Below the pieces are notes generated by a model. The model saw nothing but the letters and a program-made list of their open reading frames with translations, made no database searches and was not told where the DNA came from. Of a stretch of 64,000 bases of DNA, positions 8,806 through 17,774 are shown one piece after another. The stretch lies in contig CAYFYA010000001.1 in assembly GCA_964347325.1 (NCBI GenBank), positions 1 through 64,000 of the forward strand, read 5' to 3'. Each line of letters begins with the position of its first letter. The first letter of the stretch is position 1. Position numbers and translations under genes: made by a program. The stretch is from JAJISG01 sp964347325. GTDB taxonomy: Archaea; Thermoplasmatota; Thermoplasmata; RBG-16-68-12; JAJISG01.

Positions 8806-11800
8806 ATGCCACGGGACCGAAGGAAGGCGACATCCGCCAAGAAGCAGGCCTACCGAAGCGTCGCAGTGGCCCTGGCCATAGTCCTAGCGGGGCTCGGCCT
8901 ATCCATCCAGCTGTCCACGGAGGCCGAGGCGAGCCCGGAGACCCCTCTGAACCTGGCGATCCTCTGGCACATGCATCAGCCCCTGTACAAGAACATCTTG
9001 ACCGGGAAGTACGAGATGCCGTGGGTCAGGGACCACGCGGCCACGGAGTATCTGGACCACCCGAAGATCCTCATGCAGCACCCCTCAGTGAACCTGACCT
9101 TCAACCTCGTCCCCTCTCTCATCCTGCAGATCGAGGACTACGTTGCGGGGGCGGAAGACAACCACATCGAACTGGCTCGAATCAACTTGGCTGCCGCCAC
9201 TCCAGAGGAACGGCGACTGATGGCCCAGGAGTTCATCCGGCTGGCGCCGTGGTACTACACCAGAAACACGACGGACGGTCAGATACTCAATCCCTGGTAC
9301 GACACCTATGCCGCCTGGCCCCGTCTCAACTTCCTCGTGGGCCAGGTGAGCCTGGATCCCCTGAGCCTGAACGATACGGAGTTGCAGGACCTGGAGACGA
9401 TATACTTCCTTCATCAGGTGAGCATTCCCTACGTTGAGGGACAGTACGACATCGCTGAGCGTAACGACACGATCATCCAGCTGCTAGAGAAGGGTACTGG
9501 GTACACGCAGGCGGACACCGAGACGGTCCTGTCCTACCAGCGGGCTACCATGGCTGAGGTCGTAGGCTTCTACAAGGATGCTCAGGACCTGGGGCAGGCT
9601 GAGATCATCACGACGCCCTTCTACCACCCCATTGCCCCGCTTCTCATGGAATCGGTGGTCCCGGCGGAGGACGCTATTCACAACGTCACCAAAGGAGTCT
9701 GGGAGAACGACACGAGGTACCAGTACATCAACGCCTCGGACTTCTACGAAGCTCGCTTCGGCCAGTCCGCCGAAGGAGTGTGGCACAGCGAGCAGGCCGT
9801 GTCCCCGAGTGTGATTCCAGCGGCCGTGGACGCGGGATTCAACTGGACTTCCTCCGACGAGGGTGTCCTCTGGCAGAGCGAGGTGGGCGGCCAGCTCTTG
9901 GCGGAATCCGCCTTCAACCGGACCCGGGTCTACACGGCCACCGAGGCCGGCAGAACCATCGACATAGTGTTCCGCGACACAGACATCTCCAATAGGGTGT
10001 CCTTCACCTACGGCGGCCTTCCCACCGATGAGGCCGTGACGAGCTTTATGGACATTCTCGACAGCTACTACCAGAACCTCACGGAGGCCCAGCGCCAGGA
10101 TGGATTGGTCACCCTGGCTGCCGACGGCGAGAACTGGATGTTCATGGCCGGGTACCCCAACGACGGTCGGGACTTCCTCAATGCGCTGTACGAGAACCTC
10201 TCACAGGCGCAGGTGGATGGCTGGCTTCAGACGTGGAGGATCGGCGACTTCCTGGCGCAGCCGGGGCTTATGAAGGTGCCCCTCAGCTCCCTCCACGCAG
10301 GCAGCTGGATCGACGCTGACTTCAGGACCTGGAGCGGAGAGGAAGAGGAGCAGGTAGGCTGGGCGCGCCTGGTGGCGGCTCGGGAAGCCGTCGTACAGCA
10401 CACCGTAGAGACCGAGGGCCGAGACTTCGTCGACCCGGTGAACAGCACTCCGGCGGTCAAGCGGGCGTGGGAGGCGATTCTTACCGCGGAGGGCAGTGAC
10501 TGGTTCTGGTGGTACGGCGATGATCAGAGCTCAGGAGACGACGGGAGGTTCGACGTCATGTTGAAGGCCCACCTGATCACGGCCTACGAGTCCATTGGTC
10601 AACCCCCTCCCGTTGATATCGTAGCCGAGTGGGGGTCTGCCACGCCGCCCGACCAAGAAGGGGCCGTTACGGAGGAATCATTACCGCCGACCCTGGACGG
10701 TGTGGCTTCCACGGGGGAGTGGACTAACGCCACCGCCTGGTACGGCGCTGCCCCAGGGGGCCTCATGCAGCTCCGGGAGTTCTATGCCCATGCCGATGCG
10801 GGGACTCTGTACCTGCGCATTGACCTGAATGGCGATGCTACTGTGCTCCGGGGCGACGCTGACCGAGACGTGGACATCTACCTGTCATACCCGGTCCGTG
10901 TGGCGGAGCGAGACATGGAGGTCAACCTGAACCGGTACGGAATCAACTTCCAGTCAAAGCTGGGCGACTTCACATTCAACTGGAGTGCTAGATACCGCTT
11001 GAGCGTCGTCCTCGAGCAAGCCCTCTCTACCGGGGTCACCCCATGGTCATTGTTCTCAGCCGGCGAGGGGCCAGACCACCTGGGCGACGGGACGTGGACC
11101 TTCCAGGCATCCAGGGACAACGGCGGCTTCGTCGGCTCCATTATCGAGCTTCTCCTCCCCCTGGCCGATGTCGAATACGGACCGGGGGACCTGATACGCA
11201 TGGCGGTGGTGACGGCGGATGGTGGCAGTGAGTTGGACATCCTGCCCGTGGCGGGACCGGGGGAGGTGAGGGCCCTCATCCCTAGCCCTGGGCCTCCAGT
11301 AGCCATCTTCGAGGACCCCGTGGGCGACGATACGGGAGACGGAGACTACACCTACGCGACGGCGCCCGACTTCAAGTGCAGCGACGGCACGCACTGCGAG
11401 GACTACTTCCACGACATCACATATTTCAACATCTCCGACGCGCCCACCTCCATCACCTTCACCCTGAGCTTCGTGGACGTCGGGTTCAACCAGTGGAGCG
11501 GGCCCAACGGCTTCTCCTACGGAATCATGAACATCTACATCGATTCGGATCGGGTCCCTGGCTCGGGCAACCTGCAGATGCTCGAAGGTGCAAACGCGGA
11601 GGTTACTTCGGACTTCGCCTGGGAGGCAGCCATCCAAGCCGCTGGTTGGAGCGACTCCAGGACCTTCGTGACGGGGAACCCCCAGGTCACTCAGCGTCTC
11701 CAGACGGGCCTCCTGGTGCGGAGGGTGCCTGAGACCATGAACATCGAGATCACCGTTCCAAAGACCCTCCTGGAGACGGTGGGCGTGACGGGGGATCCGA

Positions 11801-12816
11801 GGGGCTGGGGCTATGTTGTGGTGGCCGGTGCTCAGGACGGCTTCGGCCCAGGATGGTGGCGCCCCATCGGCGCCAGCGCCGCCACCTGGGTGGGCGGAGG
11901 TGCTGGACAGCCCGGGATACCACCGGGTTTCCACTCCAGGATCTACGATGCCATTACCGCCGACGGAGTTAACCAATCTGCAGCCCTTGCCAGCTATACG
12001 CCGAATACCGTGGCCAAGGTCCCTGGCGTCATCGTGGAGATAAAGCGGCCTGGAGTCCCCACTGTGACCGTGGATCCAGACCCTCCGTGGAGTAAGGATG
12101 ACACGATCAGTGTGAGCTGGTCGGCTGAACCCAACCCGGAGACGGCCCGTCCCATCGAGAGCTACGACGTTGCCGCTTTCCACACAGCGGAGAACGTCCT
12201 CCTAGATCTGGTTGGGACGGCTCTCACCCAGGCGGAGTTCGAGGTGACTTTGGAGGAGAACATCACCATTCGCGTCACGGCCCACGACGGCCTGGCGACG
12301 TCCTTGCCCTTCGTTCAGGAGTACGAGGTGACCAAATCCCCTCCGCCGCCTCCTGACAACCAGCGACCCCTCCTCACGAATCCCGGTGTTGAGCCCACGG
12401 AAGGCGACGAGAGGACGAACTTCGTTTTCACAGTTCGCTACGTGGACCCCGATGGTGACGCGCCAGAAGTATCACTTGTCATGGGCGGCGACTCGAAGGC
12501 CATGAGCTGGGTAGGGGGTTCCAACCGCACTGGGGCCTTCTTCCGGATTTCGCTGGTACTTCCGGCGGGCAACCACACGTACAAGTTCTCGGCCGACGAC
12601 CGCAATGGCACGGTAGCCCTCACTTACGAGACGGAGGAGTTCTTCTTGGTGGTGCGGGGGGCTGGATTGCCCGTACTCGTGGTGGTTGGCATTTCGGCCG
12701 GCGGGGCCGTTGCCGCCATCGCGGTCGTAGCCTATGTCCTTCTCCGCCGTCGCACGCCGCAGACAGGAGTGCAGACTGAGGGGGAGGAGACATCGGAGGA
12801 ATCTGGAGGAAGGTGA
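8806..12816 (+). CDS. Surface-anchored GH57 amylopullulanase-type glycosidase
   Basis: This is a 1336-residue secreted glycoside hydrolase. After a signal peptide (about 1-43), the GH57 catalytic domain begins with ILWHMHQPLY at 53-61. The retaining nucleophile is Glu329 in WHSEQAVS, and the acid/base is Asp440 in AADGENW; PFYHPIAPLL at 271-280 and DWFWWYGDDQSS are further family motifs. The pattern resembles archaeal amylopullulanases, which cleave alpha-1,4 and alpha-1,6 links in starch, glycogen and pullulan. Two carbohydrate-associated beta domains follow at about 625-830 and 835-1065, the second with VGDDTGDGDYTYA, then Ig-like domains and a C-terminal membrane helix near 1290-1312. A ribosome-binding site GGAGGACAGG precedes the ATG. 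The next gene starts 1 nt after its stop, which indicates co-expression with the importer. Confidence 0.92.
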   Translation: MPRDRRKATSAKKQAYRSVAVALAIVLAGLGLSIQLSTEAEASPETPLNLAILWHMHQPLYKNILTGKYEMPWVRDHAATEYLDHPKILMQHPSVNLTFNLVPSLILQIEDYVAGAEDNHIELARINLAAATPEERRLMAQEFIRLAPWYYTRNTTDGQILNPWYDTYAAWPRLNFLVGQVSLDPLSLNDTELQDLETIYFLHQVSIPYVEGQYDIAERNDTIIQLLEKGTGYTQADTETVLSYQRATMAEVVGFYKDAQDLGQAEIITTPFYHPIAPLLMESVVPAEDAIHNVTKGVWENDTRYQYINASDFYEARFGQSAEGVWHSEQAVSPSVIPAAVDAGFNWTSSDEGVLWQSEVGGQLLAESAFNRTRVYTATEAGRTIDIVFRDTDISNRVSFTYGGLPTDEAVTSFMDILDSYYQNLTEAQRQDGLVTLAADGENWMFMAGYPNDGRDFLNALYENLSQAQVDGWLQTWRIGDFLAQPGLMKVPLSSLHAGSWIDADFRTWSGEEEEQVGWARLVAAREAVVQHTVETEGRDFVDPVNSTPAVKRAWEAILTAEGSDWFWWYGDDQSSGDDGRFDVMLKAHLITAYESIGQPPPVDIVAEWGSATPPDQEGAVTEESLPPTLDGVASTGEWTNATAWYGAAPGGLMQLREFYAHADAGTLYLRIDLNGDATVLRGDADRDVDIYLSYPVRVAERDMEVNLNRYGINFQSKLGDFTFNWSARYRLSVVLEQALSTGVTPWSLFSAGEGPDHLGDGTWTFQASRDNGGFVGSIIELLLPLADVEYGPGDLIRMAVVTADGGSELDILPVAGPGEVRALIPSPGPPVAIFEDPVGDDTGDGDYTYATAPDFKCSDGTHCEDYFHDITYFNISDAPTSITFTLSFVDVGFNQWSGPNGFSYGIMNIYIDSDRVPGSGNLQMLEGANAEVTSDFAWEAAIQAAGWSDSRTFVTGNPQVTQRLQTGLLVRRVPETMNIEITVPKTLLETVGVTGDPRGWGYVVVAGAQDGFGPGWWRPIGASAATWVGGGAGQPGIPPGFHSRIYDAITADGVNQSAALASYTPNTVAKVPGVIVEIKRPGVPTVTVDPDPPWSKDDTISVSWSAEPNPETARPIESYDVAAFHTAENVLLDLVGTALTQAEFEVTLEENITIRVTAHDGLATSLPFVQEYEVTKSPPPPPDNQRPLLTNPGVEPTEGDERTNFVFTVRYVDPDGDAPEVSLVMGGDSKAMSWVGGSNRTGAFFRISLVLPAGNHTYKFSADDRNGTVALTYETEEFFLVVRGAGLPVLVVVGISAGGAVAAIAVVAYVLLRRRTPQTGVQTEGEETSEESGGR

Positions 12817-12817
12817 T

Positions 12818-14734
12818 ATGGAGCGACGCATTCTGTTGGTCATCGTAGTGGTTGTCGTTATCGTGGCCGCCACCGCTTCAGCCGTAGTCATATTGTTGCT
12901 AGGACAACCACCGCCGACGGGACCTGCTCACGTGTACAGTCTGGAGGGGGACTCAGAGTGGTTTCAGCTACCCGGCGGGGAGACGACGGACATCTTTGCC
13001 ATAGTGACTGACAAGGGCATCCCCCTCTTCGACGTCCCCGTCGACATCTCTGTGGCTCCCGACACAGAGGGCACTCTGTCCGACACCTCCGCTCGAACCG
13101 ACGATGAAGGCATCGCCAGGGCCGAGTACACCTCCTTCAATCGGACCGCAAACGTGACCCTCACCTTCACCTTCATGGCCACGCTTGACGGGGAGGAGGT
13201 CCAGGAATCCATCGAGGTCCTCCAGCTCGGAATCGGCCAGGAACCCCTTAGGGCCCGGGCGAAGGGCGTCGCCCAGCGGTCCTCGAACCGCCTTCCCATC
13301 GAGGGAGCCACAATCCAAATCAATATCCTGAACACCACGGCGCTCCCCCTCGGGAGCGAGACCTTCTTCTCCAACAACACGGACGATCGGGGACGCTACC
13401 TCCTCGAGGACATGCCACCACGCGAAGCACTCATTCAGGTCGTCAAGTCGGGCTTCAAGTCCGACCGGGAGAACCTCACCCTCGTTGCCGGGAAGAACAC
13501 GCGGGTGGACTTCGTCCTGGAGGAGCTGGAGGGCAAGACCCTCATCGTCTGGCACACCTACACCGGGAAGGAGGAAGACGAGTTCCTGAAGATGGTCGAT
13601 AGGTACCGCAATACGCGGCCCGACCTCAGCGTCATCGTGGAGTTCCAGCCCTTCGCTGGGGCCCCCGAGAAGTTCATAGTCTCTGCCACCGCCGGGAACG
13701 CCCCAGACGTCATGAGGTTCCAGAACGATCGACTGGGAGAGGTGGCCGAACTCGGGTTCATGGAGCCCCTGGACGCTCGCCTCGACCCAGCCACGATACA
13801 GCGATACACGCCGGACACCCTGAACACCATGCGCATCAAGGGCCAGATTTACGCCCTGCCGGCTACTCAGGACCTCCTGGCGGTCATTTACAACGTGGAC
13901 CACTTCCAGGAGGCAGGGGAGTCTCTCCCGGAGGACGACTGGACTACCGACGACTTGATTCGCATCGCCACCAATCTGACCACACAGGGTAGGTGGGGAT
14001 TTGTGACCCCCATGGCCATAGGATTTTACTGGTTCCCGTGGCTCGCTGGCTACGGGGGGGAGATCTTCACCGTTCCAGACACCGTCCCCATTACAGAGGA
14101 TGCCCACGTGGGCATCGACAATGAGGAGGCCGCCAAGTCTGTCCTCTTCATGCACAGCCTCGACAAGGTCCACGGGGTCATGTTCTCCAACCCGGGTGAG
14201 GACACCATGCTCACCGAGTTCCTTGCTGGACGTGTGTCCATGATAACGACGGGACCCTGGAACGTTCCCTCCATCGAAAGGGCGGAGATCGACTTCGGTA
14301 TCGTACCCTACCCCATCGTCTCGGACACGGATCTGCGGGCCAAGCCGGTCTTGGGGGTCAAGGGCTTTGGCATCTGGAAGCTCAGCCCCGTCAAGGAGGA
14401 CGCCTTCGAGTTCATCAAGTTCATCACCAGCCCGGAGGAACAGAAGAAGTTCGCCCTGGGGGTGGACGGTCCCGGAACCAATGCCCTCCCAACGGCTCAG
14501 GCTGCCTTCACGGACCCGGAGGTCCAGGCGAACCCAGTTATTGCGCGCTTCCTGGAACAAGTCAAGAACTCTTCTGGATTTCCCTCACGCCCGGAGATGG
14601 CCAACGTCTGGGGGCCCCTGACCGATGCCCTGACCTTTGTCTACGAGCAGGTGACGGCAGACCCAGACGATCCTGCGGCCGTAGCGGCGGCCCGACAACT
14701 TCTTTCGGATGAAGAGGAGGAGATATACGGCTGA
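12818..14734 (+). CDS. Membrane-anchored ABC sugar-binding protein with N-terminal Ig and CarboxypepD_reg-like domains
   Basis: This is a 638-residue extracytoplasmic solute receptor. A single membrane helix at residues 5-27 anchors it instead of a lipobox. An Ig-like domain follows at about 35-135, then a carboxypeptidase-regulatory-like beta domain at about 144-235 (GRYLLEDMPP). A family 1 solute-binding domain covers about 238-638, starting at TLIVWHTYTG, with GNAPDVMRF and ITTGPWNVPSIE as typical MalE-like segments. It should deliver maltodextrins or related sugars to the permease encoded next. The start at 12818 has GGAGGAAGG upstream and lies 1 nt after the stop of the amylopullulanase gene. 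The two extra N-terminal domains are unusual for a binding protein and may act as a stalk. Confidence 0.88.
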   Translation: MERRILLVIVVVVVIVAATASAVVILLLGQPPPTGPAHVYSLEGDSEWFQLPGGETTDIFAIVTDKGIPLFDVPVDISVAPDTEGTLSDTSARTDDEGIARAEYTSFNRTANVTLTFTFMATLDGEEVQESIEVLQLGIGQEPLRARAKGVAQRSSNRLPIEGATIQINILNTTALPLGSETFFSNNTDDRGRYLLEDMPPREALIQVVKSGFKSDRENLTLVAGKNTRVDFVLEELEGKTLIVWHTYTGKEEDEFLKMVDRYRNTRPDLSVIVEFQPFAGAPEKFIVSATAGNAPDVMRFQNDRLGEVAELGFMEPLDARLDPATIQRYTPDTLNTMRIKGQIYALPATQDLLAVIYNVDHFQEAGESLPEDDWTTDDLIRIATNLTTQGRWGFVTPMAIGFYWFPWLAGYGGEIFTVPDTVPITEDAHVGIDNEEAAKSVLFMHSLDKVHGVMFSNPGEDTMLTEFLAGRVSMITTGPWNVPSIERAEIDFGIVPYPIVSDTDLRAKPVLGVKGFGIWKLSPVKEDAFEFIKFITSPEEQKKFALGVDGPGTNALPTAQAAFTDPEVQANPVIARFLEQVKNSSGFPSRPEMANVWGPLTDALTFVYEQVTADPDDPAAVAAARQLLSDEEEEIYG

Positions 14735-14755
14735 TGGGATAGGGGAACCGGTCGC

Positions 14756-17700
14756 ATGCGCGCGAGACTCCTAGCCTCCGCCCTCCTCGTGGTTCTCGCC
14801 GTCCTCCTCCTTCTCCCTGTCGCCTCTGGTCAACCAGCTCCCCCGACCCGCGTGGCCGTCCTAACGGTTGAGGAGTTCTCCGTCAACATCACCTTCGAGC
14901 CGAGTCCCTCGCCCGCGGTGGCCGAGTACCGAGTCTACGTAAGCGGTGTCAACGGCACCTCACTGAACCAGTTGCAGCCAGCCCCGGGGTTCACGCAGCT
15001 TCGCTACGATCAGGTCCGGGTAACGTCCCCCGAGGATATCGGGTCTCTGCAGCCAGCGTCGGTGGATCCCCGGTTCTGGTTCATGAACGCTACCCAGGAG
15101 AACTGGGTCCTTGGCTATGAGGAGGGGTTCACGAAGCATGTCCCGGGGGACTTCACCGACGTGGCCTATCGGGTCACGGGCCTCCAAGCGAATGTCACGG
15201 TCTTCATCGCGGTCACGGCTGTGGACATCGAAGGAGTGGAGAATCCGACGGTGGCGCCGGTGGAGGCTGTTCCCCTGGCTCCTGCCGAACCGGTAAGGCC
15301 GAGCAATGAGGGGATCATCGTATCCTGGATTCTCATCCTAGCGGTCGTGCTTGGAGTCGTCTTCTACGTATCCCGTCACGAGGCGCGTAAGACCCGAAAG
15401 GCGTACCTGTACATCCTCCCACCTCTCCTTGGCTTGGTAGCCCTGACCTTCTACCCCGTAATCTTCGGCTTCTTCCTGAGCATCACGGACCGGCAGGGTA
15501 CCCAGGAGTTCACCTTCAACATAATAGGGCTGGTGAACTACCTCCGCGTCTTCGAGCAACCCGACCTAATCATGGTCACGACGACTACTTTCGTGTGGAC
15601 CATTGTGAACGTCGCCTTCCACGTCACCATCGGTCTTTTTCTAGCCGTCCTCCTGAACCGACGGATACGGGGCAGGTGGGCTTACAGGGCTTTGCTCCTG
15701 CTGCCCTGGGCGATCCCTTCCTACATCACCACCCTGACCTGGCGGGGCATGTTCGAGACACATCAGGGGCTGGTCAACGCCCTCCTAGGCCCTCTGGGCT
15801 GGAACCTCCTGGGCTGCGACGGGCCGTGTCAGTGGCTGACGGCCACAGGGACCCCTCTGCCGCTCATGGCCGTCATAATCACGAACATCTGGCTGGGCTT
15901 CTCCTTCATGATGATGGTCTTCTCGGGTGGACTGCAGGGGATCCCGCCTGAACTTTACGAGGCGGCCGATGTGGACGGTCTCACCGGGTGGCAGAAGTTC
16001 AGGTACATCACCCTGCCCCTTCTCAAGCCCACCCTGGTGCCCGCCTCCCTTCTCGGCTTCATCTGGACCTTCAACATGTTCAACGTCATCTACCTCATGA
16101 CCCAGGGCGGGCCGCCTGTACCCGGGATGCGGGCGGGGGGTACGGATATCCTGATTACCTACGTCTACAACGTGGGCTTCCAGGCTCCCTTCGAGCACGG
16201 TTTCGCAGCGGCCTACAGCGTGGTCATCTTCTTCATGCTCCTCAGTTTCGGGCTGTTCTACACCCGCTATACGGGGGCCTTCGAGGCCTTCGCCGGCGGG
16301 ACCGTACCGCTGGAGCGGCGGGCACGAAGACCGCTATTCGGCCTCGGGCTCATCGGACGTCTGCGCGAAGCCTGGCGAAGGGGGATGGGCGATCCCATCC
16401 GCACTGCCATGAGTCCGGACCAACCGGAGCACCTGTTGGCCCCAACGCCCTTGATCCTGGGCCTCGCCGCCCTGGGAATATTCGAGGTCGTCTACGGGGC
16501 CTTCACTTACCTCTCCATGGACTTCTGGTTCATCGTGACTGCCGTTCATGGGTCCTGGTTCTTGGTTGTGGGTCTTGGTCTCCTGCTAGGGTCGATAGGC
16601 CTCGGTTTCCGCCAGAGGGGCGGCCGTCGTCTGACCACCTGGGCCCTCCTCCTTCACTTCTTGGGCGCCCTCCTCGGCTTCCTCTCGGGCCCCCTGCCTC
16701 TACTGTTGGCTGGGGAGGTGACTATGGCCACGCTCGGGATGGTGTTGCCGCGGACAATAGCTTTCGTTGCTAGCATCATCTTCTTGGTGTGGACCACACG
16801 GCCCATGCCGCCGTATACGGTCGAGCCCGACCCCTGGACGCGGCTCGTCGACGCTCTAGCGCGTCTCAGAACTCGTCCCGCCCACGACGGTGGAACGCCG
16901 AGGGTGCGCAGACTCGCCCTCTGGCGGTGGCACAACGTCCTGATCCACCTCATCCTGCTCTTCTTCGTCTTGGTGGTACTCCTGCCCATTCTGGTGGTTG
17001 TCGGTACCGCCTTCAGCGAGTTCCCGGCAATGGCCCTGGTGAATACCCCGATTCTGCGTGAGTTCTTGGCGTCGGGTCAGACCCTACCTGGTTGGACGGT
17101 TGAACACTTCGCATACATACTCACCGATAGTCAGTTCTTCCTGTGGCTACGCAACAGCCTGCTGGTGGCCGCGGGAACGGTGGCTGTTGGCGTCCTCCTT
17201 TCCGTCACCGGGGCCTACGGCTTCAGCCGCTTCAACTTCCGGGGCAAGCGGTGGAGCATGCTCGCCTTCATCGTGGTACAGATGTTCCCGGGAGTGATCA
17301 TCCTGATTCCCTACTACGTCCTCCTCTTCCAGCTAGGCCTTATCAACACCCACATCGGCCTCGTGATCATGTACAGCGTCACGGCTCTCCCCTTCATCCT
17401 TTGGTTCCTGAAGGGCTTCTTCGACACAATCCCCTACGAGCTGGAGGAAGCAGCCATGATCGATGGAACCACCCGGGTCGGGGCCCTGTGGAGGATCATC
17501 GTGCCCATCGCGAAACCGGCCATCGCCGTGGCCGCGCTCTTCTCCTTCCTGGCGGCATGGAACGAGTGGCTCCTGGCCTTCACCTTCATGACCAGCTCCT
17601 CAAACTACACCCTCCCCGTGGGCATCACCTCCTTCGTGAACCCGCCGCAGACCTTCTGGAACGAGTTCGCGGCCATTTCCATCCTCGTTGCCCTGCCTGT

Positions 17701-17770
17701 AATGGTCCTCTTCATCATCTTTCAGAAGTACATGGTATCTGGCCTCACCTCGGGGGCAGTCAAGGGGTGA
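14756..17770 (+). CDS. MalF-MalG fused sugar ABC permease with extracellular N-terminal domain
   Basis: This 1004-residue protein combines both permease subunits of a carbohydrate ABC importer. A signal peptide (1-25) and a fibronectin III-like domain (about 27-172) precede a MalF-like permease (about 185-512). A central segment with four or more extra membrane helices lies at about 560-685, and a MalG-like permease occupies about 722-1004. Both EAA loops that dock the ATPase are present: EAADVDGLTGWQKF at 402-415 and EEAAMIDGTTRVGALWR at 897-913. In most organisms MalF and MalG are separate proteins forming a heterodimer. The reading frame is continuous, so this is a real fusion. It sits between the binding protein and the ATPase gene, which starts 4 nt after its stop. 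Confidence 0.93.
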   Translation: MRARLLASALLVVLAVLLLLPVASGQPAPPTRVAVLTVEEFSVNITFEPSPSPAVAEYRVYVSGVNGTSLNQLQPAPGFTQLRYDQVRVTSPEDIGSLQPASVDPRFWFMNATQENWVLGYEEGFTKHVPGDFTDVAYRVTGLQANVTVFIAVTAVDIEGVENPTVAPVEAVPLAPAEPVRPSNEGIIVSWILILAVVLGVVFYVSRHEARKTRKAYLYILPPLLGLVALTFYPVIFGFFLSITDRQGTQEFTFNIIGLVNYLRVFEQPDLIMVTTTTFVWTIVNVAFHVTIGLFLAVLLNRRIRGRWAYRALLLLPWAIPSYITTLTWRGMFETHQGLVNALLGPLGWNLLGCDGPCQWLTATGTPLPLMAVIITNIWLGFSFMMMVFSGGLQGIPPELYEAADVDGLTGWQKFRYITLPLLKPTLVPASLLGFIWTFNMFNVIYLMTQGGPPVPGMRAGGTDILITYVYNVGFQAPFEHGFAAAYSVVIFFMLLSFGLFYTRYTGAFEAFAGGTVPLERRARRPLFGLGLIGRLREAWRRGMGDPIRTAMSPDQPEHLLAPTPLILGLAALGIFEVVYGAFTYLSMDFWFIVTAVHGSWFLVVGLGLLLGSIGLGFRQRGGRRLTTWALLLHFLGALLGFLSGPLPLLLAGEVTMATLGMVLPRTIAFVASIIFLVWTTRPMPPYTVEPDPWTRLVDALARLRTRPAHDGGTPRVRRLALWRWHNVLIHLILLFFVLVVLLPILVVVGTAFSEFPAMALVNTPILREFLASGQTLPGWTVEHFAYILTDSQFFLWLRNSLLVAAGTVAVGVLLSVTGAYGFSRFNFRGKRWSMLAFIVVQMFPGVIILIPYYVLLFQLGLINTHIGLVIMYSVTALPFILWFLKGFFDTIPYELEEAAMIDGTTRVGALWRIIVPIAKPAIAVAALFSFLAAWNEWLLAFTFMTSSSNYTLPVGITSFVNPPQTFWNEFAAISILVALPVMVLFIIFQKYMVSGLTSGAVKG

Positions 17771-17774
17771 TGAC

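Noticed and set aside
5835..11360. Repeated GTGGGCGATGACACC-like DNA as a mobile repeat
   Set aside because: The copies are coding sequence for the same protein module and differ at third codon positions; they have no repeat ends.
11056..12183. 375-codon open frame on the minus strand
   Set aside because: It is antisense to the GH57 gene, with biased composition (His, Arg, Gly) and no recognisable motif.
12968..14560. 530-codon open frame on the minus strand
   Set aside because: It is antisense to the sugar-binding protein, has no ribosome-binding site and a low-complexity composition, as expected for GC-rich shadow frames.
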